The translations under genes were made by a program, and so were the position numbers. This document shows, one piece after another, positions 17,447 through 25,576 of a DNA stretch of 64,000 nt. A model generated the notes under the pieces. The model had not been told where the DNA came from, ran no database searches, and worked only from the letters and a program-made list of their open reading frames with translations. The stretch is from Euzebya pacifica. GTDB taxonomy: Bacteria; Actinomycetota; Nitriliruptoria; Euzebyales; Euzebyaceae. Every line of letters starts with the position of its first letter. Position 1 is the first letter of the stretch. The DNA lies in the NCBI RefSeq assembly GCF_003344865.1, contig NZ_CP031165.1:1364001-1428000 (forward strand), written 5' to 3'.

Positions 17447-18565
17447 GTGGCAGAGGACTTCGAGGCGTACCGGGGATCGGTCACATCGACGGGGAACGAC
17501 GAGGAGCCGACGCGGCAGCCTGCCGACGTGCCGCACGAGGCCGATGACCGCGGTGCAGGCGAGGACCATCGCTCGCTGGTCGAGGACGAACGGCTGACCC
17601 GCCTGCTCGGCGGCGAACGGCCCTCCGAGGAGGCCGCGAGGCGGCTTGCCGACGCGACGGCCCTCGTTGGGGACGAGCCAGCTGCTCGGCCCCGTCGACG
17701 GCGGGCGTGGCGGCGGTCGCGTCGCGCCCAGCAGGCCCGGCTCGACGCCGCCGAACGGGATGCGCGGGCGCTCGTCGAACGGATCCTCAGTCCCTTCGAC
17801 GGGGCACGGCGGGTGGCGGTCGCGTCGACCAAGGGGGGTGTCGGCAAGACGACCGTCACGGTCCTGCTGGGCCACACCCTGGCAAGCCTGCGCGACGACC
17901 GGGTGGTGGCGTTGGACGCCAACCCCGACGCCGGGACCCTGGCACACCGGATCGAACGCGAGTCCAGCGCCAACGCCGTTGACCTGCTGGACCTCGTGGG
18001 GTCGGTGCGGGACTACTACGACCTGCGGCACTTCACCTCCCAGGCCGCCAGCCGGCTGGAGGTCATCGCCGCGCCCGAGGATCCGCGGGACACCCGCGGC
18101 ATCACCCGGTCGGACATGCACGAGCTGCTGGACCGGCTGTCGTTGGACTACACCCTCCTGCTGGCCGACTGCGGAACGGGTGTCACGACGGCGGCCACCC
18201 GCGCCATCGTCGAGGCGGTCGACCAGCTCGTGATCGTCACCGCGCCGCGAGTGGACTCGGTGCACTCCGTCACCTACATGCTGCGGTGGCTGGAGGGAGC
18301 CGGCTTCGGTGATCTCGTGGCCGATGCAGTGGTCGTGGTCAACGGCCTCCGAGAGGACACCGGCGTTGACGTCGAGGCGTTGATGGGCCACTTCGCGCCG
18401 ATCGTGCGCACGGTCGTCGCGGTACCGTGGGATTGCGATCTCGCCCGTGGGGGAACGACGGATCTCGGTTATCTTCGAGCCTCCACACGGCACGCGATCG
18501 CCCAGCTCGCCGCAGCCGTGGCGGATGGTTTCGCAGCACCGCAACGACAGGGGCCAGGCTCATGA
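17447..18565 (+). CDS. Second ParA/MinD-type ATPase
   Basis: 372 residues from the GTG at 17447, preceded by GAGGTG; an ATG at 17387 would add 20 residues but lacks a good ribosome binding site. An acidic then Arg-rich N-terminal part (about 1-118) leads to KGGVGKTT at 129-136, LDANPDAGTLAH and LLADCGTGV. It is clearly a paralogue of the protein at 16379, which is transcribed divergently from the same 120-nt gap. Its stop overlaps the LysM gene as ATGA. Confidence 0.83.
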   Translation: MAEDFEAYRGSVTSTGNDEEPTRQPADVPHEADDRGAGEDHRSLVEDERLTRLLGGERPSEEAARRLADATALVGDEPAARPRRRRAWRRSRRAQQARLDAAERDARALVERILSPFDGARRVAVASTKGGVGKTTVTVLLGHTLASLRDDRVVALDANPDAGTLAHRIERESSANAVDLLDLVGSVRDYYDLRHFTSQAASRLEVIAAPEDPRDTRGITRSDMHELLDRLSLDYTLLLADCGTGVTTAATRAIVEAVDQLVIVTAPRVDSVHSVTYMLRWLEGAGFGDLVADAVVVVNGLREDTGVDVEALMGHFAPIVRTVVAVPWDCDLARGGTTDLGYLRASTRHAIAQLAAAVADGFAAPQRQGPGS

Positions 18566-19650
18566 CGGCGTACGAGGACGCGATTCGTCGCGTGGTCGAC
18601 GACGCGCGGACGGTCCGTGCCCAGGACCCTGTCGAGGAGCCCGGGCGGCGCGCCGCCGCCCGTGGCGCTGCGGCGGCCGCGACTGCTGGGATGCTGACAG
18701 TGGCCCCGGCGGTGCCGGCCATGGCGTCGACCCCGCCGGTGGAGGCACCGGCGCAGGACGTCGCCGACGTGCTGGTCCAGGACCTGCTGGGTGAAACGCC
18801 CGAACAGGTCGCTCCCGAGCCCGCCGCCGCCGTCGCCGTGCCGGCCGTCGCCCCGCCATCGACGGGGCCGGTCACCGATGTGATCGACGACGTGGGCGAG
18901 GTCATCGGGGACACCGTCGACGACACCGGTGAGGTGGTCGACGAAGTCGTCGATGTCGTGGAGGAGGTCATCGACCAGGTCATCGACGACCCGATGGAGG
19001 ACGTCGCTGACGTTGTCGACGACGTGCTGCCGGGAATCCGTCCTCCCGTCATCATCCCCCTGGACGGTCGTGACACCGAGCCGCCGCCACGGCAGACCGA
19101 CACCCCCGTCGTGGTCGTGCCGCCCGTGCGGCCGGACACACCCGCCGGTGGCCGCTTCCCGACACCGGCCCCACCCGTCCCCGACCCCGACCCCGACCCC
19201 GACGACGGTGTGGACGTTCCCGAGCGACCCACCCCTCCGGTGGTGCCGGTCATCGTCGGGTCGGCCCCGCCGCCCGCGATCCAGGGTGCCGGGACCACCG
19301 ACATCACCGAGGACTTCTCCGACCTCGACGACGCCGTGACGACCACCCCGATCCCGCTCGGCGGCGTGACCACCTACGTCGTCCGTGCCGGTGACAGCTT
19401 GTGGTCGATCGCCACGGACCTGCTGGCCGACGCCGACGGCGAGATCACCGTCCTCGACATCGGCCGTGCCGTGGAGGTCATCTACGACGTCAACCGCGAT
19501 CGCATCGGCCCCGACCCCGACCAGCTCGCGATCGGGATCGTGCTGGAGATCCCCGAGGACATCGTCGAGCAGCGCGGCACCGACGACGACTCGGCGGACG
19601 CGAGCACCGACGACACGGCCCCCACCGACGCGGATTCCAGCGACGGCTGA
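18562..19650 (+). CDS. LysM-domain cell-wall-associated protein
   Basis: 362 residues, start coupled as ATGA to the ParA-type gene. An Ala-rich hydrophobic stretch (about 30-55) may anchor it or serve as a signal peptide. An acidic Val/Asp-rich region with repeats such as DEVVDVVEEVIDQV (about 100-160) and a Pro/Asp-rich linker follow. The C-terminal LysM domain begins TYVVRAGDSLWSIATDLL (about 272-290) and ends LAIGIVLEIP. LysM binds N-acetylglucosamine chains, so the protein probably bridges the wall and the secretion locus. Confidence 0.82.
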   Translation: MTAYEDAIRRVVDDARTVRAQDPVEEPGRRAAARGAAAAATAGMLTVAPAVPAMASTPPVEAPAQDVADVLVQDLLGETPEQVAPEPAAAVAVPAVAPPSTGPVTDVIDDVGEVIGDTVDDTGEVVDEVVDVVEEVIDQVIDDPMEDVADVVDDVLPGIRPPVIIPLDGRDTEPPPRQTDTPVVVVPPVRPDTPAGGRFPTPAPPVPDPDPDPDDGVDVPERPTPPVVPVIVGSAPPPAIQGAGTTDITEDFSDLDDAVTTTPIPLGGVTTYVVRAGDSLWSIATDLLADADGEITVLDIGRAVEVIYDVNRDRIGPDPDQLAIGIVLEIPEDIVEQRGTDDDSADASTDDTAPTDADSSDG

Positions 19651-19692
19651 TCGGCCGTCGACGGTGTCCACAGGTCCCGCTGAGGGCACCTC

Positions 19693-19709
19693 GAGGATGG
19701 CGTATCCTC
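19693..19709 (+). terminator. Short stem-loop after the LysM gene
   Basis: GAGGAT pairs with ATCCTC across a 5-nt loop, 42 nt past the LysM stop, inside a 145-nt gap. It may be a weak terminator or processing site before the hydrolase gene. Confidence 0.35.
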
Positions 19710-19795
19710 CGCGACGGGATGAACGGTTGTGTCGCAACGCAGCACTGCGGACGGTCGTCGGGGACGACGGGCACGTCCGTTGATGGGATGATCCG

Positions 19796-21226
19796 GTGAG
19801 CACCACCACCGATGTCGGCGACTGGACCCTGCTCGGCGGCGACCCCGCCCCGGGGGACCCGACGGCGGTCAGGGCCACGGCCGAACAGGTGTTGCGTGCG
19901 GCGCTGCAGGCCGTCGCGGCTGAACGGCAGACGACCATGCTGGCCAGCTCTGTCGGGGACGGCTCCTGGCGTGGTGCGGCCGCAACCGCCACTGCTGCCG
20001 CGGTCGCGTCGATCGGCCCGGAGGTGGCGGTGTTCGTCGAGGCAGGGCAGGCCGCCGGACGGGCACTCCAGGGCTGGGCCAACGTGCTGGAGTCGGTGCA
20101 GGCGTCGGCGCTGGACGTGCTGGCTGCCGCCACCACCGCCGACGAGGAGCGGGAGGCCGCCGAGGAGCAGCTCGTGGCGCTGCAGGCCGACCGCACGGCG
20201 CGGGTGGCCGAGCACGACATGCGACGGTCGGCATGGCGTGCCGCACAGTCCGACGCCGAAACGGCCATCGCCCTCGGGCTGCCCACCGCTCCGGTGCTGC
20301 AGGCCGACGCCGACCGGCTGGCCATCGTCGTCAACGACGCCCTTGCTGCCCTCGCCGCGCTCGACGCCGACATCACCGACACGACCACCGCACTGTCCGA
20401 TGCGCAGGCTCGCCTCGACAGCGCACGCGCCGACGCCGCCCGGCTGGCCCTGCAGCTGCGCACCGAAGCGGCGGCCACGGCCGCCGAGCTCGACCCGGTG
20501 CCTCCCTTCACCGGGGGCGCCTTCGGTACCGCTGCCGGAAGCGGTGCGGGCACCCCGGCAGCTGCGGCCCCCGTCGCTGCTGCCCTGGCGGGTGGTGTCG
20601 CGACCGGTCCGGCGGCCCCGGCGGTGCATCGGCCGGCCGGCTCCGCGGCCGCCACGCCACCCCCGGCTGCGGCTCGCCCAGGTGCTGCGCCGCACCCCGA
20701 CCCGCGCCGCGACGGTCCGCCCCCGGTCGCTGCCGAGGACATGGTCCGCGTCTCCTCCGCGCTGGAGGTCGTCCGGACCACGGGTGCGCCCATGGCAGTG
20801 GCGATGCTCTCGCCCACGTTGCAGGAGTTCCAGCGCTTCCGGCGGATCGGCCTGCAGGCGGTCACCGCTCGCGGTGCGGCACTTGCCCGAGCGTTCGGGT
20901 TCGAGGGCACCATCGGAGGACTCGGCTGGCGGCCGACGCCGACGGACCATTCCAAGGGCCTCGCGATCGACCTGATGACCTACGACGACGTTGCCACCGG
21001 ACAGGCACTTGCGGACTTCTACCGTGCGCACCGCGAGGAGCTCGGCGTGACCTACGTCATCTGGAACGGCCAGATCTGCAGCCCGGTCGGGGACTGGGCA
21101 TGGCGGCCCTACACCCACCCGGCCGGGCGGACCGATCCCACGGCGATGCACCTGGACCACGTGCACGTCTCCTTCGACGGCGACGAGAACGCCTACGCCT
21201 GCGCCTGCTTCGGGGTCTCCGCCTGA
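19796..21226 (+). CDS. Putative secreted peptidoglycan hydrolase with WXG-like N-terminus
   Basis: 476 residues, GTG start. The first about 100 residues are helical, with WTLLGGDPAPGDPTA near the start and DGSWRGAAA around 56-64, resembling the T7SS signal domain. A coiled coil (about 115-235) and an Ala/Pro linker (about 235-315) follow. The C-terminal domain has a DHSKGLAIDLM motif and a closing MHLDHVHVSF motif, the metal-site arrangement of ARB-07466/VanY-like domains that cut peptidoglycan cross-peptides. No Sec signal is present, so export through the neighbouring WXG100 system is the natural inference. The stop overlaps the PASTA gene by one base. Confidence 0.78.
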   Translation: MSTTTDVGDWTLLGGDPAPGDPTAVRATAEQVLRAALQAVAAERQTTMLASSVGDGSWRGAAATATAAAVASIGPEVAVFVEAGQAAGRALQGWANVLESVQASALDVLAAATTADEEREAAEEQLVALQADRTARVAEHDMRRSAWRAAQSDAETAIALGLPTAPVLQADADRLAIVVNDALAALAALDADITDTTTALSDAQARLDSARADAARLALQLRTEAAATAAELDPVPPFTGGAFGTAAGSGAGTPAAAAPVAAALAGGVATGPAAPAVHRPAGSAAATPPPAAARPGAAPHPDPRRDGPPPVAAEDMVRVSSALEVVRTTGAPMAVAMLSPTLQEFQRFRRIGLQAVTARGAALARAFGFEGTIGGLGWRPTPTDHSKGLAIDLMTYDDVATGQALADFYRAHREELGVTYVIWNGQICSPVGDWAWRPYTHPAGRTDPTAMHLDHVHVSFDGDENAYACACFGVSA

Positions 21227-22020
21227 TGACCTCGGAGCAGACCCCACCCCTGGGCCTTCCCCTGCCCGAACGGGAGGAGATCGTGCCGCTCGTCATCGAA
21301 CGGGGAAGCGGCTGGAAGTGGGTCGCCGTCGGCGCCCTGGTGATCGCGCTGGGCCTGGGCGTTGCGTTCGCCGTGACGGCCCTGGGGGGTGACGAGGAGG
21401 GAACCGCCGACCTCGTCCTGGTGCCGCAGGTGACGGACTTCGGCTGGCAGGATGCGCGCGGCATCCTCGAGGAGGCCGGGTTCATACCGGTCCACGAGGG
21501 CGTCGTCCGGACCGAGGGGACGGACGGGACCGTGTTCGAACAGGACCCCCCGGCCAACAGCCGCGCCGCGACGGGCGGGTTCGTGGAGATCTACTACACC
21601 ATTCGCCCGCCGGCTGACGAGGACGGGACCGCGGTGGTCGAGCCACCCGAACCCACCACGGCCGGCGTCGAGGCGACCCCATCGGATGTGGGGGGCGCCC
21701 CGACTGCCTCGCCGTCCCCGGCCGCGTCCGTGGCGCCGCCCGGCGGTGAACCGCTGGACCCACCGTGGATCGCGATCGTGCAGAGCCCCGACAACGAGGA
21801 CGACGCACGGCGGCTGTTCGAGGAACGCTACGCCGCGGACTACCCCGACGGCGGCTACGTGTACTCCACTGACTTCGGCCAGATGCGCGATGGCTTCTGG
21901 GTCGTGTACGTGGGGCAGTTCGACACCCAGGCCGACGCACAGGCGTTCTGCAGCGCCGAGTTCGGTGCCCCCTCGCCGGGCCGCCAGCCCGACTGCTACG
22001 TGCGGACGACCGCCGGCTGA
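21226..22020 (+). CDS. Membrane-anchored PASTA-SPOR protein
   Basis: 264 residues. A cytoplasmic N-terminus, one membrane helix (about 31-52) and an external part. The PASTA-like unit (about 60-112) reads VPQVTDFGWQDARGILEEAG and includes FEQDPPANSRAATGGFVEIYYT. A Thr/Pro linker precedes a SPOR-like C-terminal domain (about 180-260) with WIAIVQSPDNEDDA and GFWVVYVGQFDTQADA. Both domain types bind peptidoglycan or its fragments. It is coupled to the hydrolase gene upstream and may guide it to the wall. Confidence 0.8.
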   Translation: MTSEQTPPLGLPLPEREEIVPLVIERGSGWKWVAVGALVIALGLGVAFAVTALGGDEEGTADLVLVPQVTDFGWQDARGILEEAGFIPVHEGVVRTEGTDGTVFEQDPPANSRAATGGFVEIYYTIRPPADEDGTAVVEPPEPTTAGVEATPSDVGGAPTASPSPAASVAPPGGEPLDPPWIAIVQSPDNEDDARRLFEERYAADYPDGGYVYSTDFGQMRDGFWVVYVGQFDTQADAQAFCSAEFGAPSPGRQPDCYVRTTAG

Positions 22021-22526
22021 CGGCCGAATCCGTCGCTGGAGCTGACGATCTCGGCAGATGCCGCCACCAGGTGGAACAGCCGGACGAACTCGTCCGCCAG
22101 GGTCACGGCGGTGGTGCGGCCGACCAACGCCAGGCGGTGGCCGCCCGAGAGGTCGAGGTGGTGGGTGACCACCAGGGTCGGATGACCGTCCGGTGTCGCC
22201 ACGGCCACCCGCATCGTGCCCCGGCTGTGGGGGAGGACGACGTCCTGGTCCGCTGACAGCGCCACGGCGCCTGCCGGGTCCTCCGGGATGCCCAGCCGCA
22301 CGGTGTGGGTGGCGAGGACCCCCCGCTCCGCCAGCGCCGCCGGCGACCAGGCCATCGACGCCGCACCAGCCGATCGATCGTGGTCCAGCAGCATGGCCAA
22401 TGAACCGGCCGCGGCCTGCGAGGGGACGTCGCTGACCCACGACGGCACCTCGGTCCCGGCGCGCGGCAACCAGCCGTCGGGCAGCTCCACGATCCAGCCC
22501 GCCCCGGGGCTCGTGATGGCGGTCAC
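21996..22526 (-). CDS. Hypothetical protein with LPDGW motif
   Basis: 176 residues from a GTG that overlaps the upstream stop as GTGA. No signal peptide or membrane helix. It begins GAGWIVELPDGWLP and is predicted by eye to be beta-rich with a late helix (ADEFVRLFHLVAAS). The next gene has the similar VSVSLPEGWTV, so the two may be distant paralogues. The LPxGW start recalls the Mog1/PsbP-like fold, but this is weak. The 3' end overlaps the PASTA gene tail by 25 nt. Confidence 0.65.
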   Translation of the reverse strand: MTAITSPGAGWIVELPDGWLPRAGTEVPSWVSDVPSQAAAGSLAMLLDHDRSAGAASMAWSPAALAERGVLATHTVRLGIPEDPAGAVALSADQDVVLPHSRGTMRVAVATPDGHPTLVVTHHLDLSGGHRLALVGRTTAVTLADEFVRLFHLVAASAEIVSSSDGFGRQPAVVRT

Positions 22527-23131
22527 GAGGACGCCTGGCCGGGGACGCCCACGGGGTCAGGGGTCCCGTCGACCTCGAGGGTGGCTGCGATCGCAGTGAA
22601 CACCGGACCGAGCTGCTCGTGGTCACCGACATGGGGTGTGCGGAAGTCCGCGATCAGCAACGCCCCGTCCACGGGGATCACGAACCGGTCGACCAGCAGC
22701 TGGACCACGAGGCCGCCGCGAGCCCGGAACGTGGCCACGCCCCGCTGGCGAACGCCGGTTCCGACGGGGAGCTCCTCGACGGTGGGCGATCCGAGGGGGC
22801 GCACGACCTCCTCGGAGGTCCCGCGTCCGGTGCCGAGCATGGCCGCGCGCAGCATCGTCGGGGTGGGTTGGGGAGCCTGCACCCCGGTCCGGCGCAGCGC
22901 CACCGACAGGTCGACGGCGAAAGCGGTCCCGTCGGGCAGGCGCTGTCGACAGGACGCCGCGAGCACCACGCCGGCACGGGCGGCCCGGTCGTGGCCGCGC
23001 TGCCGCAGCACCCCGCGGACCGCATCGGTGCCACGGGACCACGCCGTGGGGTCGGTCGGATCCGCGACGGTCCAGCCCTCGGGCAGCGAGACGCTGACGG
23101 TGCGCTCGTGACTGGCGGTCGAGGGGGTCAT
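22523..23131 (-). CDS. Hypothetical protein with LPEGW motif
   Basis: 202 residues from the ATG at 23131, overlapping the upstream stop as ATGA. It shares the short SLPEGWTV opening and a beta-rich look with its downstream neighbour. No catalytic motif was recognised. Placement between a WXG-like substrate gene and the PASTA gene suggests a chaperone or accessory role for the secretion locus; this is inference from position. Confidence 0.65.
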   Translation of the reverse strand: MTPSTASHERTVSVSLPEGWTVADPTDPTAWSRGTDAVRGVLRQRGHDRAARAGVVLAASCRQRLPDGTAFAVDLSVALRRTGVQAPQPTPTMLRAAMLGTGRGTSEEVVRPLGSPTVEELPVGTGVRQRGVATFRARGGLVVQLLVDRFVIPVDGALLIADFRTPHVGDHEQLGPVFTAIAATLEVDGTPDPVGVPGQASS

Positions 23132-24327
23132 CGCTGTGCCTCCGCGTCGAAGGTCCCGGCCACGGGGACGCCGCCGCTCAGCGCCAATGTGTCGCCGGCT
23201 CGCGTGACGGCGGGCCCGGCGACGGCCTGCAAGTCCATCAGGTCGAGCCACGCGGGGGTGAGGGCGGCAGGGCTTGCCGCAACGGCAGCGAACCAGTCGA
23301 CGTAGCGCAGCGGCCGCGGGATGTCGACGCTCGTCACCTGCAGCCCCGCCACGAGGTCGAGTGGCACCGACACGCCGGTGGGCACGGTCGGCACCAGGTC
23401 CACCAGTCCCTCCAGCGGCGGAAGCGTCGCCGGCGGCAACGGGACGCCCTCGCCGATGTCGACGGCCAGGTGCAGGATGTCGGCGGTGCTCGCCGCGGTC
23501 TCCTCGCCATGGAGGTAGGCGTCGGTGCGAGCCGGCCCTATGACCGCAGCGCCCATCACGTCCTCCAGCGCGCCCTGCAGGCCGAGCACCACCTCCGACC
23601 AGCTGTCGGCCACGATGCCGGCGATCTCGCCGGCCGGATCGATCGTGTCGCCGTCGCCGTCGCTGTCGGCGTCCAGGCCGGTCCCGAGGACTGCGGCGAC
23701 CAGGTCGGGCCCACCGAGGTGGTCCAGCATCGCGGTCAACAGGTCATCGTCCGGACCGGCCGCATGCGGCGTCTGGTCGTGGATGATCCGTGTGGCGGAC
23801 GCGGCCAGCTCGGCGTGATCGGTTCGCAGCTCGGCGGCACGTGCGCGGGCCGCTTCCAGGTCACGCATCGCCTCGCCGACAGCGGCGTCGTGGTGCAGCT
23901 CCAGCTGGCCCTGCTGGTAGGCCTCCGTGCGGGCATCGTTCGCCGCTGCCCAGGCGGCGTGGGCCGCTTCGGCATCCACCAGGGCACGGAGTCCGTCGAT
24001 CCGCAGGGCGTGCAGCGCCTCGCCCCACCTGGCCAGGGCCTTGCTGACGGCGTCCAGCGCGATCCGTGCGGTCAGGACCCGGGCGGGCAACGCCGAGAAC
24101 CGCTCGGCGAACGCGGCAGCGGTCGGGCCGCCCCAGCCACTGTCGCCGAGGTCCAGGCCGAGCTGCTGCAGCTGGTCGTACAGGTCCTCCGCGGCTTCCG
24201 CCCGCGTCCGCATCGACGCCGCGGCGTCGTCGATCGCCTCGGGCGACCCGGGCGTCGGGCAGCCACCGAGCAGGTCCCAGCGGCTGTCGCCGTCACTGAT
24301 CCCGGGACGGTGGAACGGGGCGTTCAT
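23128..24327 (-). CDS. WXG-like T7SS-associated protein
   Basis: 399 residues from the ATG at 24327. The N-terminus (SRWDLLGGCPTPGSPEA, then GDSGWGGPTAAAFAERF at about 62-78) parallels the hydrolase at 19796 and looks like a T7SS signal domain built as a WXG-type helical hairpin. A helical region (about 80-190) follows. The C-terminal half has no recognised enzymatic motif. It is likely exported by, or part of, the WXG100 system. No strong ribosome binding site was seen, so the start is less sure. Confidence 0.68.
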   Translation of the reverse strand: MNAPFHRPGISDGDSRWDLLGGCPTPGSPEAIDDAAASMRTRAEAAEDLYDQLQQLGLDLGDSGWGGPTAAAFAERFSALPARVLTARIALDAVSKALARWGEALHALRIDGLRALVDAEAAHAAWAAANDARTEAYQQGQLELHHDAAVGEAMRDLEAARARAAELRTDHAELAASATRIIHDQTPHAAGPDDDLLTAMLDHLGGPDLVAAVLGTGLDADSDGDGDTIDPAGEIAGIVADSWSEVVLGLQGALEDVMGAAVIGPARTDAYLHGEETAASTADILHLAVDIGEGVPLPPATLPPLEGLVDLVPTVPTGVSVPLDLVAGLQVTSVDIPRPLRYVDWFAAVAASPAALTPAWLDLMDLQAVAGPAVTRAGDTLALSGGVPVAGTFDAEAQR

Positions 24328-24407
24328 CGTGGGTGGAGTCCCATCGGCCGGGAGCACGTGCCGCCCGACCCGAGCGGCTGCGAAATGGGCCTGAGGTGGC
24401 GGCTCGG

Positions 24408-24698
24408 CTAGGACAGGACGCTGGCGGCGTTGCGGGTGTCCCACTCCGCGATCAGGTCACCGCGCTCCTGCAACCAACGGCCGAGGGTGTCGAGGGCGGT
24501 CGTGAGCTCCGCTGCTGCGGTGTTCCACTCCTCGTACCGGGTCTGGAACGCCGCTGCGGTCTCGCCCGTGAAGGAGTCGTTCAGCGACGACAGCTGCGAC
24601 CGGCAGGAGGCGATCTCCTCCTGGGCGACGACAGCGGCCTGGCCGACACGGCCGGCCATGCGGGTGATCTCCTCGTGGTTCGCGCGGATGACGCTCAT
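24408..24698 (-). CDS. WXG100-family protein
   Basis: 96 residues, ATG at 24698 with AAGGGG upstream. Two helices flank a turn in which the usual W-x-G is F-T-G (LNDSFTGETAAAFQ, about 39-52). Size and pattern fit EsxA/EsxB-type helical-hairpin substrates exported by EccC/EssC motors. Its relative at 30139 has the same FTG turn. It is transcribed away from the sigma-factor gene. Confidence 0.85.
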   Translation of the reverse strand: MSVIRANHEEITRMAGRVGQAAVVAQEEIASCRSQLSSLNDSFTGETAAAFQTRYEEWNTAAAELTTALDTLGRWLQERGDLIAEWDTRNAASVLS

Positions 24699-24901
24699 GG
24701 GTGGTCCCCTTCGGTGTGGTGGGTCGTGGCCGGAGGTTCGGCCGGTGACTGCATGGGTGTCTCTACGGATCCGGCTGCGGCGACTCCTCCCTCGATCCCA
24801 ACCTTTTTCGTCCTCGCCGTTGTCCACACCCCCCGGTACCACCAGTCCCGTGACTCGGTTACGCTCTGTCGACATCGGGTGGACGGACGAGAGGGTGTGG
24901 G
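24699..24901. promoter_or_regulatory. Divergent promoter region of the secretion locus
   Basis: This 203-nt gap separates the minus-strand WXG100 gene from the plus-strand sigma-factor gene, so both promoters should lie here. It has the lowest GC of the locus around 24800-24870. No specific promoter motif could be assigned with confidence. Confidence 0.4.
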
Positions 24902-25576
24902 TTGCAGGGGGCACGGCGGGGCTCGGCGGCCGACGGGCCGCCGGTCGACGGGCACGACGGTGCGCCGTCGGACCGGGTGCTCGTCAGGTCCGTCCGGGAC
25001 GGTGACGAGGGGGCGTTCGCCGATCTGTACGCCCGCTACGAGCCGGTCGCCCGGCGGTCAGCGCGGCGGGCGGCGCGGCGGCACCCGCAGCTCGACGTGG
25101 AGGAGGTCACCAACCTCGCGATCACCCGGCTGTGGCAGGTCCTGGACCGGTTCGACGACGAACGGGACTTCGCCCCGTGGGCTGCCGTGGTCCTGGCCCA
25201 TGCCGTGCGCAGCGCGGCCGAACGCACCCGCTCGGCGACGTCGCGCATGAACTGGGGGGCGATGCTGGCCGGTAGCGCAGGCGAGGACCGCGATCGCATC
25301 GGCGAGCTGCCGGCACCGAGCACACCCGATGCCGACGGGTTGGCGTCGGTGCTGCTGGACGAGCAGGAACGAGTCGTGGCGGGCCTGCTCCAGGATGTAC
25401 TTTCCCCGCGTGAAGCGAAGGTGGTGCGACTGCGGCTGGCGGGTTGGTCCTACACCGAGATCGCCGATCGGCTCGACCTCGCCCCCAAGGCGGTCGACAA
25501 CGCCCTGCGTCGGGGGATGGCACGGCTGCGGGATGCCTTCGCCGACGGCCGCGTCGAGGCCGTGATGTCGCCGTGA
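24902..25576 (+). CDS. RNA polymerase sigma-70 family (ECF-like) factor
   Basis: 224 residues from a TTG with GAGAGGG upstream; the start is not certain. Region 2 covers about 27-105 (DRVLVRSVRDGDEGAFADLYARY to VRSAAERTR). Region 4 covers about 150-215 with a helix-turn-helix WSYTEIADRLDLAPKAVDNA. It lacks regions 1 and 3, as ECF factors do. Its stop overlaps the EccC/EssC-like gene as GTGA, so it most likely controls this locus and perhaps itself. No anti-sigma gene is adjacent; the kinase/phosphatase pair downstream could take that role. Confidence 0.85.
   Translation: MQGARRGSAADGPPVDGHDGAPSDRVLVRSVRDGDEGAFADLYARYEPVARRSARRAARRHPQLDVEEVTNLAITRLWQVLDRFDDERDFAPWAAVVLAHAVRSAAERTRSATSRMNWGAMLAGSAGEDRDRIGELPAPSTPDADGLASVLLDEQERVVAGLLQDVLSPREAKVVRLRLAGWSYTEIADRLDLAPKAVDNALRRGMARLRDAFADGRVEAVMSP

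Noticed and set aside
19651-19795. c-di-AMP (ydaO) riboswitch before the peptidoglycan hydrolase gene
   Set aside because: Such elements are common before actinobacterial wall hydrolases, but no ydaO core motif was seen and the gap is too short.
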